Assembly (NCBI RefSeq): GCF_900564155.1
Contig: NZ_LS999839.1
Span: 3,345,097-3,409,096, forward strand
Direction: 5' to 3'
Source: Pedobacter schmidteae
GTDB taxonomy: Bacteria > Bacteroidota > Bacteroidia > Sphingobacteriales > Sphingobacteriaceae
DNA length: 64,000 nucleotides
A model generated the notes under the pieces. It saw only the letters and a program-made list of their open reading frames with translations. It was not told where the DNA came from and made no database searches. The position numbers were made by a program, and so were the translations under genes. This document shows positions 45,660-54,401 of this stretch, one piece after another. Positions within the stretch are counted from its first letter, which is position 1; each line of letters starts with the position of its first letter.

Positions 45660-46478
45660 ATGAAAAAGATCTTTTTTTGCCTGGCTGTCATAGTGCTTTT
45701 ATCCTGCAATAAGAGTAGAACAATAGAAAATAAGGAAACAGAAAAAACTACGGGCCCCGTGGTTAAAGTTATGACCTACAATATTTATGGGGCCAGGGCA
45801 TCGTCGGGGAGTCCTGCAGACTTAAATGCTATCGCTAAGGTGATCAACGATCAGAAACCTGATCTTGTTGCATTACAGGAAGTCGATGTATTTACCAGCA
45901 GAACAGGAAAAACAGTACATCAGGCAAGGGACCTGGCTGCCCTTACCGGTATGGAGTGGTTTTTTACCAAAGCCATTGATCAGGGGGGAGGTGAATATGG
46001 AGATGCTGTATTATCCAGACTTCCGATAAAAGAAACAAAAAGATATGCTTTGCCTGTTGCAGATGGTGTGGGAGGAGAATTTAGAAGTGTTGCGGTCATT
46101 AAGGTAAACAAAGATGGGAAAGATTTCTACTTTGCTTCTACACACCTTGATCATTTAGCGATTGAAGATAGTCGCATCCTACAGGCACAAACCTTAAAAG
46201 GAATTGTGAATGAAATCAATACTAATGGAGGCCTCATTCTGGCGGGAGATTTAAATGCCACTCCCGATTCTAAAACCATAGGTATTATGAAGAGCTATTT
46301 GAATTTAGGTTGTTTACAACAATGTCCTTTAACCTATCCGTCGGACAAGCCCGGCAAGACAATTGACTATATTACGTTTTCGCCTACAAATAAATTTTCT
46401 GTTAACAGCTACCTGGCCATTCCTTACCTGGCGGCTTCAGACCATGCACCTGTTGTCTCAACAATCACGCTTAAATAA
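45660..46478 (+). CDS. Lipoprotein EEP-fold (endonuclease/exonuclease/phosphatase) enzyme, module 2
   Basis: 272 residues with a lipobox (VLLSC, Cys16), so it is membrane-anchored in the envelope. The EEP fold covers ~35-272 with complete core residues: Asn41 in 'MTYNIYGAR', Glu74 in 'ALQEVDVFT', His162 in 'STHLDHL', Asp197 and Asn199 in 'AGDLNATPDS', Asp236 in 'TIDYITF', and Asp261-His262 in 'SDHAPV'. It hydrolyses some phosphoester; DNA, phospholipid head groups and glycan phosphodiesters are all possible. It is 77 nt after the discoidin gene and probably in the same operon. Unlike the module 1 enzyme it lacks a LamG domain. Confidence 0.9.
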   Translation: MKKIFFCLAVIVLLSCNKSRTIENKETEKTTGPVVKVMTYNIYGARASSGSPADLNAIAKVINDQKPDLVALQEVDVFTSRTGKTVHQARDLAALTGMEWFFTKAIDQGGGEYGDAVLSRLPIKETKRYALPVADGVGGEFRSVAVIKVNKDGKDFYFASTHLDHLAIEDSRILQAQTLKGIVNEINTNGGLILAGDLNATPDSKTIGIMKSYLNLGCLQQCPLTYPSDKPGKTIDYITFSPTNKFSVNSYLAIPYLAASDHAPVVSTITLK

Positions 46479-46596
46479 ATGCAAATAGAAAATAAACAGT
46501 AATCTTCATTTTTATTTTAAATTGATCTATAACATTCGTTAAGTTCATCCGTCTCTGTATTCGGTATGATTATTTTCATTTTGAAAAAATCATATG

Positions 46597-46624
46597 GTTA
46601 CCCTTTGCAGGGGGAGGCGTGTTG
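46597..46624 (+). promoter_or_regulatory. Candidate ECF-type promoter before sigma gene, module 3
   Basis: GTTACCCTTT (46597-46606), an 11-nt spacer and CGTGTTG (46618-46624), ending 4 nt before the sigma start. It matches the module 2 element closely, but here it stands before sigma rather than before fecR. Confidence 0.4.
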
Positions 46625-46628
46625 AACT

Positions 46629-47192
46629 ATGTTTAAGAAAAAACCAATATATAAAACCTATTCAGATGAAGAGTTAGCCGAACGTATCCTTGAAGGAGAC
46701 GAGACGGCTTATGTGGAGGTCTATGATCGTTATTTCGGAATTATTTATGCTTTTAGTCGTAAGATGCTGCAAGATGAAGATCAGGCCGAGGATATCACAC
46801 AGGATATTTTCCTGACTTTATATGAAAAGATGGGTAGTCTTCGCGTTATTTCTTTACGGGCTTATTTATACCAGAGTGCCCGTTACGCATTGATTGATTA
46901 TTCGCGAAAGCAGCAAAGTAAGGTCAATTACATGACCGGCTTAACGGATTATTATGCACAAGGCGTATGGAGTACCGACGATGCAGTTATTGAAAATGAA
47001 TTGCGTAGCCAGATTGAAAAACAAATTGATCAGCTTCCGGCCAAAATGCGCACCATATTTGAATTGAGTCGAAAATCTTACCTCAACAATAAGGAGATTG
47101 CAGATCAGGTAGGTATTTCTGAAGGTACTGTTCGTTTACAAATCCACCATGCTATTGCCAGGTTACGCTCGCGATTAACTATTTTTTTCTAA
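46629..47192 (+). CDS. ECF sigma-70 factor (FecI-like), module 3
   Basis: 187 residues. Region 2: 'ELAERILEGDETAYVEVYDRYFGIIYAFSRKML' with 'QAEDITQDIFLTLYEKMGSL' and 'RAYLYQSARYALIDYSRKQQ'. Region 4: 'IDQLPAKMRTIFELSRKSYLNNKEIADQVGISEGTVRLQIHHAIARLR'. Unlike modules 1 and 2 it has no long hydrophobic tail, ending only in 'LTIFF'. A candidate ECF promoter sits directly upstream, suggesting autoregulation. Confidence 0.93.
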   Translation: MFKKKPIYKTYSDEELAERILEGDETAYVEVYDRYFGIIYAFSRKMLQDEDQAEDITQDIFLTLYEKMGSLRVISLRAYLYQSARYALIDYSRKQQSKVNYMTGLTDYYAQGVWSTDDAVIENELRSQIEKQIDQLPAKMRTIFELSRKSYLNNKEIADQVGISEGTVRLQIHHAIARLRSRLTIFF

Positions 47193-47252
47193 TCCTTCTA
47201 TAACAATCCTTCAGTTCGCACGACTACACTATTGAAGACAAGATATTGTTTT

Positions 47253-48365
47253 ATGGAAAGTAATAAAGAAGAATTGAATCAACTTATCGATCGTTACCTT
47301 GCCGGAGACTGCTCAGTCGAGGAAAACCGGGCTACCAATAGCTATTTTAATCAGGTGGCTGCGGATATGGCTGATAGGGAGCCCGATAAAGAAATCGAAA
47401 AACGGAAGGAGCGGGTCTGGAAACGAATGAATATAAAATCCTATCCAGGAACGATAAAGTATGTATTTCGCTATCTTGTTTCATCAGCAGCAGCTATAAT
47501 CCTATTAATTTCGGGATGGTTTTTTTTATATCCCGGCAAACAAGGTGTTAGGTTGCATAACACCAGAATTCAACTTGTTAAAACAGACATTCAACCGGGA
47601 GGATTTGGCGCCACCTTGACTTTGGCCGATGGGCGAAGCATAGCGCTGGACAGTGCCAAATTAGGTGTGTCGGTAGGACAAGCTATTACCTATAATGATG
47701 GGAGCAATGTCTTGGGTAAAGAAGAAACACTTGCCCCTGCTGTAAGTTTACTAACTGCAAGTACCAATAAAGGACAAACCTACTCCTTTACTTTGTCTGA
47801 TGGTACTAAGGTATGGCTTAATGCTGATTCTAAATTGACGTTTCCATCGCGGTTTGTGGGTGACAAACGTAAGGTAACGCTAGAGGGGGAAGGGTATTTT
47901 GCGGTGAGCCATCAAGCCAATAATTCTTTTTTTGTGGAGAGTAAAGGGCAGCTGGTGGAAGATCTGGGAACTGAATTTAACATTCAGGCTTACCCTGATG
48001 AATCTGTTGTTAAAACCACTTTAGTTGAAGGGGCAGTAAAAGTAAACGCCAGGCGAATTGAACCCGGGGAGCAGACTATATATTCTTCTTCGGGTGATTT
48101 AACTGTAGAAAAAGCTGATGTTTTTAAAGTGATTGCCTGGAAACAGGGCGATTTCGTATTTCGTGGAGAGCCGCTGGAAGAGGTGCTGCGGACGGTAGCC
48201 CGCTGGTACGATATTGAAGTGAAATACGACCGCGATGATACCAAGCGCATAACTGTTGGTGGCAGCATATCCCGTTCTAAAACGATCCGATCTGTACTAA
48301 ATATAATGGAACAGACCGAAAAAGTCAGGTTTAATGTAACCGGACGCGTCGTAACAGTATTATAA
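47253..48365 (+). CDS. FecR-type anti-sigma factor, module 3
   Basis: 370 residues from the ATG at 47253; a TTG at 47232 would add seven residues and is less likely. The N-terminal anti-sigma part ('ELNQLIDRYLAGDCSVEEN') resembles other FecR N-termini. The transmembrane helix lies at ~74-94 ('YLVSSAAAIILLISGWFFLY'). The FecR domain (~170-270) contains 'LSDGTKVWLNADSKLTFPSRF' and 'VEDLGTEFNIQAY'. The DUF4974-type domain (~300-368) has 'LEEVLRTVARWYDIEVKY'. It bridges the module 3 sigma factor and the STN-type receptor 207 nt downstream. Confidence 0.93.
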   Translation: MESNKEELNQLIDRYLAGDCSVEENRATNSYFNQVAADMADREPDKEIEKRKERVWKRMNIKSYPGTIKYVFRYLVSSAAAIILLISGWFFLYPGKQGVRLHNTRIQLVKTDIQPGGFGATLTLADGRSIALDSAKLGVSVGQAITYNDGSNVLGKEETLAPAVSLLTASTNKGQTYSFTLSDGTKVWLNADSKLTFPSRFVGDKRKVTLEGEGYFAVSHQANNSFFVESKGQLVEDLGTEFNIQAYPDESVVKTTLVEGAVKVNARRIEPGEQTIYSSSGDLTVEKADVFKVIAWKQGDFVFRGEPLEEVLRTVARWYDIEVKYDRDDTKRITVGGSISRSKTIRSVLNIMEQTEKVRFNVTGRVVTVL

Positions 48366-48463
48366 ATCAACTAAATTTTATGAACCAAACTAAACCAAAA
48401 GCTATGAAAAAAGACTTCTACGATTAGCTTGTCAAAGCATTCAGGGAGGCTTTAAAATATTAA

Positions 48464-48489
48464 GCCGGAAGTGTTGGAGCACATCCGGC
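48464..48489 (+). other. Conserved-position RNA hairpin between fecR and susC, module 3
   Basis: GCCGGA-A-GTG pairs with CAC-A-TCCGGC: 9 bp with one A-A mismatch and a 6-nt loop, with no T-run after it. A 15-codon frame (ATG at 48380, stop at 48425-48427, reading MNQTKPKAMKKDFYD) precedes it. The order matches modules 1 and 2. Confidence 0.5.
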
Positions 48490-48572
48490 AACGATTTGAG
48501 TCGAACCTTCCCTAAACGGGAAAAACAATTTGTAACAACCATTTCTGTAACAACCCAAACCAAGGTAAAAAT

Positions 48573-51500
48573 ATGAAATTAAAACCTTTTAACAAAGGTA
48601 TGTCCCCTTTGGGCATACCCTTGAAAATATTATTGATTATGAAATTAATTGTAATCTTTTTAACCACCTTTCTGGTACAGGTGCATGCGTCAGTTTTGGG
48701 GCAACGCGTAAGCCTGAACGAGAGGAATGTATCGCTCCAATATGTGATCGATAAAATTCGATTGCAGACAGGATATGATTTTTTGGTTCTCGACTACAAG
48801 CTGGTCAACAATGCCGGAAATGTTACCATACAGGTAAAGGACCTTCCTTTGGAGGAAGTGCTGAACAGGTTGTTGATACAAAGGAATTTAAGTTACTCGA
48901 TTAAGGACGCGTCGATCGTTATCAAGGAACGTGTATTTGAGTCGGTCCAGTTGGTGACGGTTAAAGGAAAAGTGACCGACGATGAGGGGCGTGATTTACG
49001 CGGGGTTTCTGTTGCCCTGAAAGGTACGCGCTCGGGTACGTCGACCAATGAAAAAGGTGAATTTACGATACTTGTGCCAAAGCTGGGGGATGTATTGGTG
49101 TTTACTTTTGTTGGAATGCAACGCCAGGAAGTATCTGTGAAACGTACCAATGAATTGTTGAAGGTAGTGATGAAAACGGATGTCGCCTCTATAAATGAGG
49201 TGGTGGTTACCGGAGTACGTAATGTGCGCCAGGAAAGCTACACAGGATCGGCAACTACGGTAAAGGGAGAAGATTTGCGTCGCGTTGGGAATATTAATAT
49301 TTTCCAAAGTCTGAAAAACCTTGATCCTACTATCAATATTAAAGAGAGTCTGAGTATGGGTTCTAACCCTAATGCCATGCCCGATATGAATATCAGGGGT
49401 GGAACTTCTTTTGATGACGTAGTAGCCGGAAGCGACAACCTGAAAGGAAACTATCAGAATAAACCCAACCAACCTCTTTTTATATTGGATGGTTTTGAGA
49501 CCTCGGTAGAACGGATTTTCGATTTGGATATGAACACAGTGGAGTCGTTAACCATTTTGAAAGATGCTTCAGCAAAAGCCTTATATGGATCGAAAGCAGC
49601 CAATGGGGTGGTTATTATTGAAAGTAAAAAACTGAATTCATCGAAACCCAGAATTACCTATACCGGTAGTTTAGATGTGACTATGCCAGATTTGTCCAGT
49701 TATAATCTGGTTTCTGCATTAGAGAAACTCGACGTTGAATTTCGCGAAGGATTGTATCCGGAGTCTGAACCGCAAGCCATACAAAAATATTATGGTTTGC
49801 GTAAACAGGTATTGGGTGGCCTAGACACCTATTGGTTATCTAAGCCTGTTCGCATGGGGTATGGACAAAAGCATGCAATTAGTGTGGATCTCGGAAAAGA
49901 TGAATTGAGGACAAATGTCAATCTTTCTCATTATGACAATGTGGGTGTAATGCAGGGCTCGGGCCGGAAAACTTTGAGTGGAGATATCAATATCTTATAC
50001 TTGTTAAAGAAGTTTCGTCTGCAGAACCGGTTGAATCTGGTTCAAAATAATGCCTCAGATTCGCCATATGGTTCCTTTGATACTTATACGAGGTTAAACT
50101 CCTATCTGAATCCTTATGATCAGTTTGGCAATATGAGAATTGTACTGGAAAATGGTGCACAGAACCCTTTAAACGATGGTCGAATTCCAACCTCACTGAC
50201 TTCCAAATATTTTGAAGTCACCAATAATTTCGAAGCAGAGTATCAGATTTTGACAGGTTTTAAGGCAAGGGCACGTTTTGGTATTGCCAGAAAAAACAAC
50301 AATGCCGACCGCTATTACCCGGCTACCCATTCTAACTTTGTAAGTTACAAGGAAGAAGATGCCTTTAGAAAAGGACAATATGAAGCCAATTATGGTAATA
50401 AAAACACCTATTCGGGTGATTTTTATTTAAACTACAATACGATTATTAAAAAGAATCATAATGTGTTTATAACCAGTGGTATAAATTTGTCTGAAAACCA
50501 GTTTCGTGAAGAGGTGAATTATGCCGAGGGATTTCCGTCAGCCTATATGAACGACATCATGTTTGCTTATCAGTATAACGCGAAAAGGATGCGTCCGGGT
50601 GGTTTAAGTGGTTTTACCAGAGAGTTGGGCTTATTGAGTATGCTTTCCTATACTTATCAGGACCGTTACTTGTTTGATGGGACATTTCGTTTAAATGCCT
50701 CCTCCATGTTTGGAAATGATAACCTGGTTGCACCATTCTGGAGTTTGGGATTGGGATGGAATGTACACAAGGAAGCTTTCTTAAAGAACTTTGAAGGTGT
50801 CAGACAGCTGAAAATCAGAGGCTCACTGGGCTCAACAGGTAATCAGAACTTCTTAACTAACAAATCGCTTACGGTTAATAAATATTATTTAGAAGATCGT
50901 TATGCTTCGCAAATCGGGTCCTATGCGGCTAATATGGAGAACCCACAGCTGAAATGGGAAGAGAAAATGGATTACAATGTGGGTTTTGATGCGGACTTAT
51001 ATGGTTTAAACATAAAGCTGGATGTTTACAAAGCAATAACGCAAAACATGGTTACGAGCGTAGCTTCCGCGCCCTCAACCGGTTTCACCAACGTATCTGA
51101 TAACCTGGGGAAAGTAGAAAATAAGGGGTTTGAACTGGCCCTGGCCTATACTTTATTCCAAAACAAAAATGGCTTTTTCAGGGTAAATGCCGCAACTACC
51201 TATAATAAAAATATCATTTTAGAAATTTCTGAAGCGATGCGGACATTCAACCAAAAGCAATTGGCCGCAATGAACGTGAGAAACAACTCTTTTCTTCCAG
51301 AAAGCAGTACTAATCCTACCATTATGTATTATGATGGTTTGGCAATGAATACCATATGGGCTGTGCCGTCGTATGGTATTGATCCGGCTACAGGTATAGA
51401 ATTATTGAAGGGCAAGGATGGGCAGGCAACTTATATCTGGAAAGCCAGTGACATGGTTCCTTCGGGTATATCAGTACCAGCCTGGCGCGGGAATATTGGA

Positions 51501-51983
51501 TTTAACGGGGAATATAAAGGGATAGGATTGAGCATCATCTGTACTTACCAGGCAGGTGGGCAGTTGTATAATTCTACCTTATTAAATAAAGTAGAGAATG
51601 TGGATATCGCTTCTAACTTTGACCGTCGCGTATTGACCGAAAGATGGATGAATCCGGGAGAGATAGTACAATATAAACGAAATACCGGATCTACTCCATA
51701 TGATATGAGAGATGGAACTTATATTTTTACCTCTAGTCCATGGCGTCAGGAGTTAACTCGTCCTACCCAGCGTTTTGTACAAAATCAAAACGAAATAAAT
51801 ATTTCATCAATAAGTCTTTCCTACGATTTTAACAGAAAATGGTTGGCTCCTTTAGGTTTGGAAAGATTAAGGGTTTTTGCGTTTATGAATGATGTGACCA
51901 AATTCTCGACCATAGGTATTGAGCGGGGGACGACTTATCCATTTGCCAGAACGATGTCTTTTAAACTGGCTGCCACTTTTTAG
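48573..51983 (+). CDS. SusC-type TonB receptor with STN signalling domain, module 3
   Basis: 1136 residues. A basic n-region precedes 'MKLIVIFLTTFLVQVHAS'. The STN domain covers ~45-120 ('VSLNERNVSLQYVIDKIRLQTGYDFLV', 'NVTIQVKDLPLEEVLNRLL'). It is followed by the carboxypeptidase-like domain ('VKGKVTDDEGRDLRGVSVALKG'), the TonB-box segment 'INEVVVTGV', a plug with an insertion ('NPNAMPDMNIRGGTSFDDVVAGSDN', 'PLFILDGFE', 'LTILKDASAKALYGSKAANGVV') and the barrel ending 'SFKLAATF'. This plug form is typical of receptors found with DUF4843/PKD-like/TlpA genes, as here. The cargo of that group is not established as glycan. Confidence 0.95.
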   Translation: MKLKPFNKGMSPLGIPLKILLIMKLIVIFLTTFLVQVHASVLGQRVSLNERNVSLQYVIDKIRLQTGYDFLVLDYKLVNNAGNVTIQVKDLPLEEVLNRLLIQRNLSYSIKDASIVIKERVFESVQLVTVKGKVTDDEGRDLRGVSVALKGTRSGTSTNEKGEFTILVPKLGDVLVFTFVGMQRQEVSVKRTNELLKVVMKTDVASINEVVVTGVRNVRQESYTGSATTVKGEDLRRVGNINIFQSLKNLDPTINIKESLSMGSNPNAMPDMNIRGGTSFDDVVAGSDNLKGNYQNKPNQPLFILDGFETSVERIFDLDMNTVESLTILKDASAKALYGSKAANGVVIIESKKLNSSKPRITYTGSLDVTMPDLSSYNLVSALEKLDVEFREGLYPESEPQAIQKYYGLRKQVLGGLDTYWLSKPVRMGYGQKHAISVDLGKDELRTNVNLSHYDNVGVMQGSGRKTLSGDINILYLLKKFRLQNRLNLVQNNASDSPYGSFDTYTRLNSYLNPYDQFGNMRIVLENGAQNPLNDGRIPTSLTSKYFEVTNNFEAEYQILTGFKARARFGIARKNNNADRYYPATHSNFVSYKEEDAFRKGQYEANYGNKNTYSGDFYLNYNTIIKKNHNVFITSGINLSENQFREEVNYAEGFPSAYMNDIMFAYQYNAKRMRPGGLSGFTRELGLLSMLSYTYQDRYLFDGTFRLNASSMFGNDNLVAPFWSLGLGWNVHKEAFLKNFEGVRQLKIRGSLGSTGNQNFLTNKSLTVNKYYLEDRYASQIGSYAANMENPQLKWEEKMDYNVGFDADLYGLNIKLDVYKAITQNMVTSVASAPSTGFTNVSDNLGKVENKGFELALAYTLFQNKNGFFRVNAATTYNKNIILEISEAMRTFNQKQLAAMNVRNNSFLPESSTNPTIMYYDGLAMNTIWAVPSYGIDPATGIELLKGKDGQATYIWKASDMVPSGISVPAWRGNIGFNGEYKGIGLSIICTYQAGGQLYNSTLLNKVENVDIASNFDRRVLTERWMNPGEIVQYKRNTGSTPYDMRDGTYIFTSSPWRQELTRPTQRFVQNQNEINISSISLSYDFNRKWLAPLGLERLRVFAFMNDVTKFSTIGIERGTTYPFARTMSFKLAATF

Positions 51984-52024
51984 ATGAGTACCCAGGTAAA
52001 TATTTCAATTTAGATTATAAAGAA

Positions 52025-53623
52025 ATGAAAACGAAATACTTAATTATACTATGCTCACTGTTTGTGATCTTCAGCATTTCATCTTGTAAGAAATGGCTGG
52101 ATGTAAGTTCAAATACGGAGATTGTAAGTGAACAACAATTTAGCGATGTAACGGGGTTTAGAGATGCCGTAGTGGGTGTATATGTTAAAATGGCGAAGCC
52201 CGACATGTATGCAATGGAAATGACCTGGCGGACGGTTGAGTTTCTTTCCCAGCAGTATGCGGTAGTTTCTGGTGCCCCCGATTTGAACGTACCTAAATAC
52301 CTGTGGACGACAAGCCCCTTACCAGCTAAAAGGGAAAGCATTTGGCTGGCCACTTACAGTACCATCGCAAATATTAATCAGGTTTTAAAATACCAGGCCA
52401 AGAATAGAAGTGTTTTTGCACAGTACCCCATTACAGATTCCTTGATTAGGGGTGAAATGTTAGGATTAAGGGCATTTTTGCATCTCGACCTCATGCGTTT
52501 ATACGGAAAGGGAAATTTGGGGAACAGACCGGAATTGCAAAATGCATTGGCCATTCCTTATGTCACTGACTTTAGCAGGGTTCCCACGTCGCAACGTAGT
52601 TATAAGGAAACCATGGCATTGATGAAGCAGGACATTGAAGAAGCCATAAGGTATCTGGAATGTGATCCATTAAGTAGGTTGAGAGGTACCAATGTTAATT
52701 ATTGGGCACAGGAGGCGGCTAATGGATTTATTTCAACCAGTTCAAGTGGAACAGCCAATCCTAATCGTAAAATGCGCATGAACTATTGGGCTGCAAAGGC
52801 CTTGTATGCGCGTATTTTGATGTGGGAAGGAACTTCTGAAAGCAAAGCCCAGGCATTAAAAGTAGCGCTGGAAGTAATTGGGCAACCTTCAGGAAATGGA
52901 ATAGGAATTGGTCCTGGCGCTTACTATTCATGGGTAACTTCGTCTGGTATTAATGGACCATTTTGGTATTCAAGTGATTTGTCGTTTGTGAACGAGCATT
53001 TATTTACGCTGCAGGTAGAAAAGTTTTTGGCCATTCAGGAGACCTCTTCCTATAACTACAACTGGTTTTATAGTGGATCTCCTAACAATCAATATTCTGT
53101 GGTGTTTTTGAGCACTGCACGAAGAAACACGGTGTTTGAGGCAGGTACAAGTTTAATAGATGTTGATTGGCGCGCTACGAAAGGACTTTTTGCCGATGGA
53201 TCGGGACTTACCAATTGGACCATAGCCAAGTTCTATAATAAATTAGAGACTCCTGCTACTTATAGTAAGCGTATGCCTTTGATCCGGATTTCTGAAATGT
53301 ACTATATAGCTGCTGAGTGTTTTTTAGAACCAGGTGCCAATTACGATAAATCAAAAGCCTTGGCTGCCCTTAACAAAGTAAGAAACCAGCGAAATATTCC
53401 TGCATCGCTTGATTTAAGTGCCAGTTTGAGTGATGTTAAAATCAGGGAAGAGATTACAAAGGAATATATGAAAGAGTTCATTGCCGAAGGACAATTGTTC
53501 TATTATTATAAGCGGCAAGGAGCCCGGTTTATACCTGGCTTTGCAGAAGAGATGACAGATGTTCAGTATCAGATGCCTATGCCGGATTCGGAGGTTGCAA
53601 ATGGTGGTGTTCGTGTAAATTAA
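52025..53623 (+). CDS. SusD/RagB-family lipoprotein, module 3
   Basis: 532 residues with a lipobox (SISSC, Cys21). It opens 'KKWLDVSSNTEIVSEQQFSDVTGFRDAVVGVYVKM', then 'MLGLRAFLHLDLMRLYGKG' and 'PLIRISEMYYIAAECFLEPG'. The C-terminal 'EITKEYMKEFIAEGQLFYYYKRQ' is the family signature in a divergent form. The end 'YQMPMPDSEVANGGVRVN' lacks the usual 'NP-Y'. It starts 41 nt after its SusC and is followed 17 nt later by the DUF4843 gene. Confidence 0.92.
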   Translation: MKTKYLIILCSLFVIFSISSCKKWLDVSSNTEIVSEQQFSDVTGFRDAVVGVYVKMAKPDMYAMEMTWRTVEFLSQQYAVVSGAPDLNVPKYLWTTSPLPAKRESIWLATYSTIANINQVLKYQAKNRSVFAQYPITDSLIRGEMLGLRAFLHLDLMRLYGKGNLGNRPELQNALAIPYVTDFSRVPTSQRSYKETMALMKQDIEEAIRYLECDPLSRLRGTNVNYWAQEAANGFISTSSSGTANPNRKMRMNYWAAKALYARILMWEGTSESKAQALKVALEVIGQPSGNGIGIGPGAYYSWVTSSGINGPFWYSSDLSFVNEHLFTLQVEKFLAIQETSSYNYNWFYSGSPNNQYSVVFLSTARRNTVFEAGTSLIDVDWRATKGLFADGSGLTNWTIAKFYNKLETPATYSKRMPLIRISEMYYIAAECFLEPGANYDKSKALAALNKVRNQRNIPASLDLSASLSDVKIREEITKEYMKEFIAEGQLFYYYKRQGARFIPGFAEEMTDVQYQMPMPDSEVANGGVRVN

Positions 53624-53640
53624 AGATAAAGTATACAGTT

Positions 53641-54384
53641 ATGAATAAGATCAAAGGAATTTTAGTGCTGGGATTGCTCACACTTATTTCGTTAAATAGT
53701 TGTAAAAAAGAGGAAATTCAATATTTCACTGGAGATAACTCGGCAAATTTTTGGATTCACTCGCTTAATCACTCTTTGTTTGGGGCCAGTTCGGCTCAGT
53801 TGCCACAAGATACTGTGGTGCTGAACTTATCCATCGTTGGTAAAATGGCCAATTATGACAGGGTGGTTAAAGCGGTAGCAGATGAAGACCCTGTGGGTAC
53901 GCCCGAAGACAGCCGTTTGACTACGGCTACGCCAGATCAGTATAAAATATTAGATGGTATTATACCTGCCAACAAACTGAAAGGAGAGATACGGGTAGTG
54001 GTTAAAAACGACGATATACTGGCCACAAAGGCCGATCTGAAGCTGAGGATTAAAATGGTAGAGAATAAAGATTTTAAGGTGGGGTTGAAAGAAAATTACT
54101 ATTTGAACTTAAAGTGGTCACGTTTGATTTTGCAGCCCTCAACCTGGAGCGGTATGCGGTTTTTCTTTTGCGCCACTTACAGTACTCAGGTCTATAAAAT
54201 ATTTATGGAGGTGACCGGACTGAAACAGTTTTATTATTATGAAGGTTTAGTTTCTTCAGCAGAAGGGAGTGTCATGGGGACAAACTTCGCCAAAAGAGTA
54301 CGGGAGTTGAGCCAACAACAAGGTTCGCCATTGTTGCATGATGATGGGCCGAGTAAAGGATTGCCGATCATACCTATTTATTAA
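53641..54384 (+). CDS. DUF4843-like lipoprotein, module 3
   Basis: 247 residues with a lipobox (LNSC, Cys21) and a 'KKEEIQYFTGDNSANFWI' opening, typical of DUF4843 proteins coded between susD and a PKD-like lipoprotein. The body is beta-rich ('DTVVLNLSIVGKMANYDRVVKAV', 'LKGEIRVVVKNDDILATKADLKLRIKM'). No catalytic motif is seen. It is probably a surface accessory binder equivalent to SusE/F. Function of the family is not known to me. Confidence 0.82.
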   Translation: MNKIKGILVLGLLTLISLNSCKKEEIQYFTGDNSANFWIHSLNHSLFGASSAQLPQDTVVLNLSIVGKMANYDRVVKAVADEDPVGTPEDSRLTTATPDQYKILDGIIPANKLKGEIRVVVKNDDILATKADLKLRIKMVENKDFKVGLKENYYLNLKWSRLILQPSTWSGMRFFFCATYSTQVYKIFMEVTGLKQFYYYEGLVSSAEGSVMGTNFAKRVRELSQQQGSPLLHDDGPSKGLPIIPIY

Positions 54385-54401
54385 TCATTAAACATTAAGC
54401 A

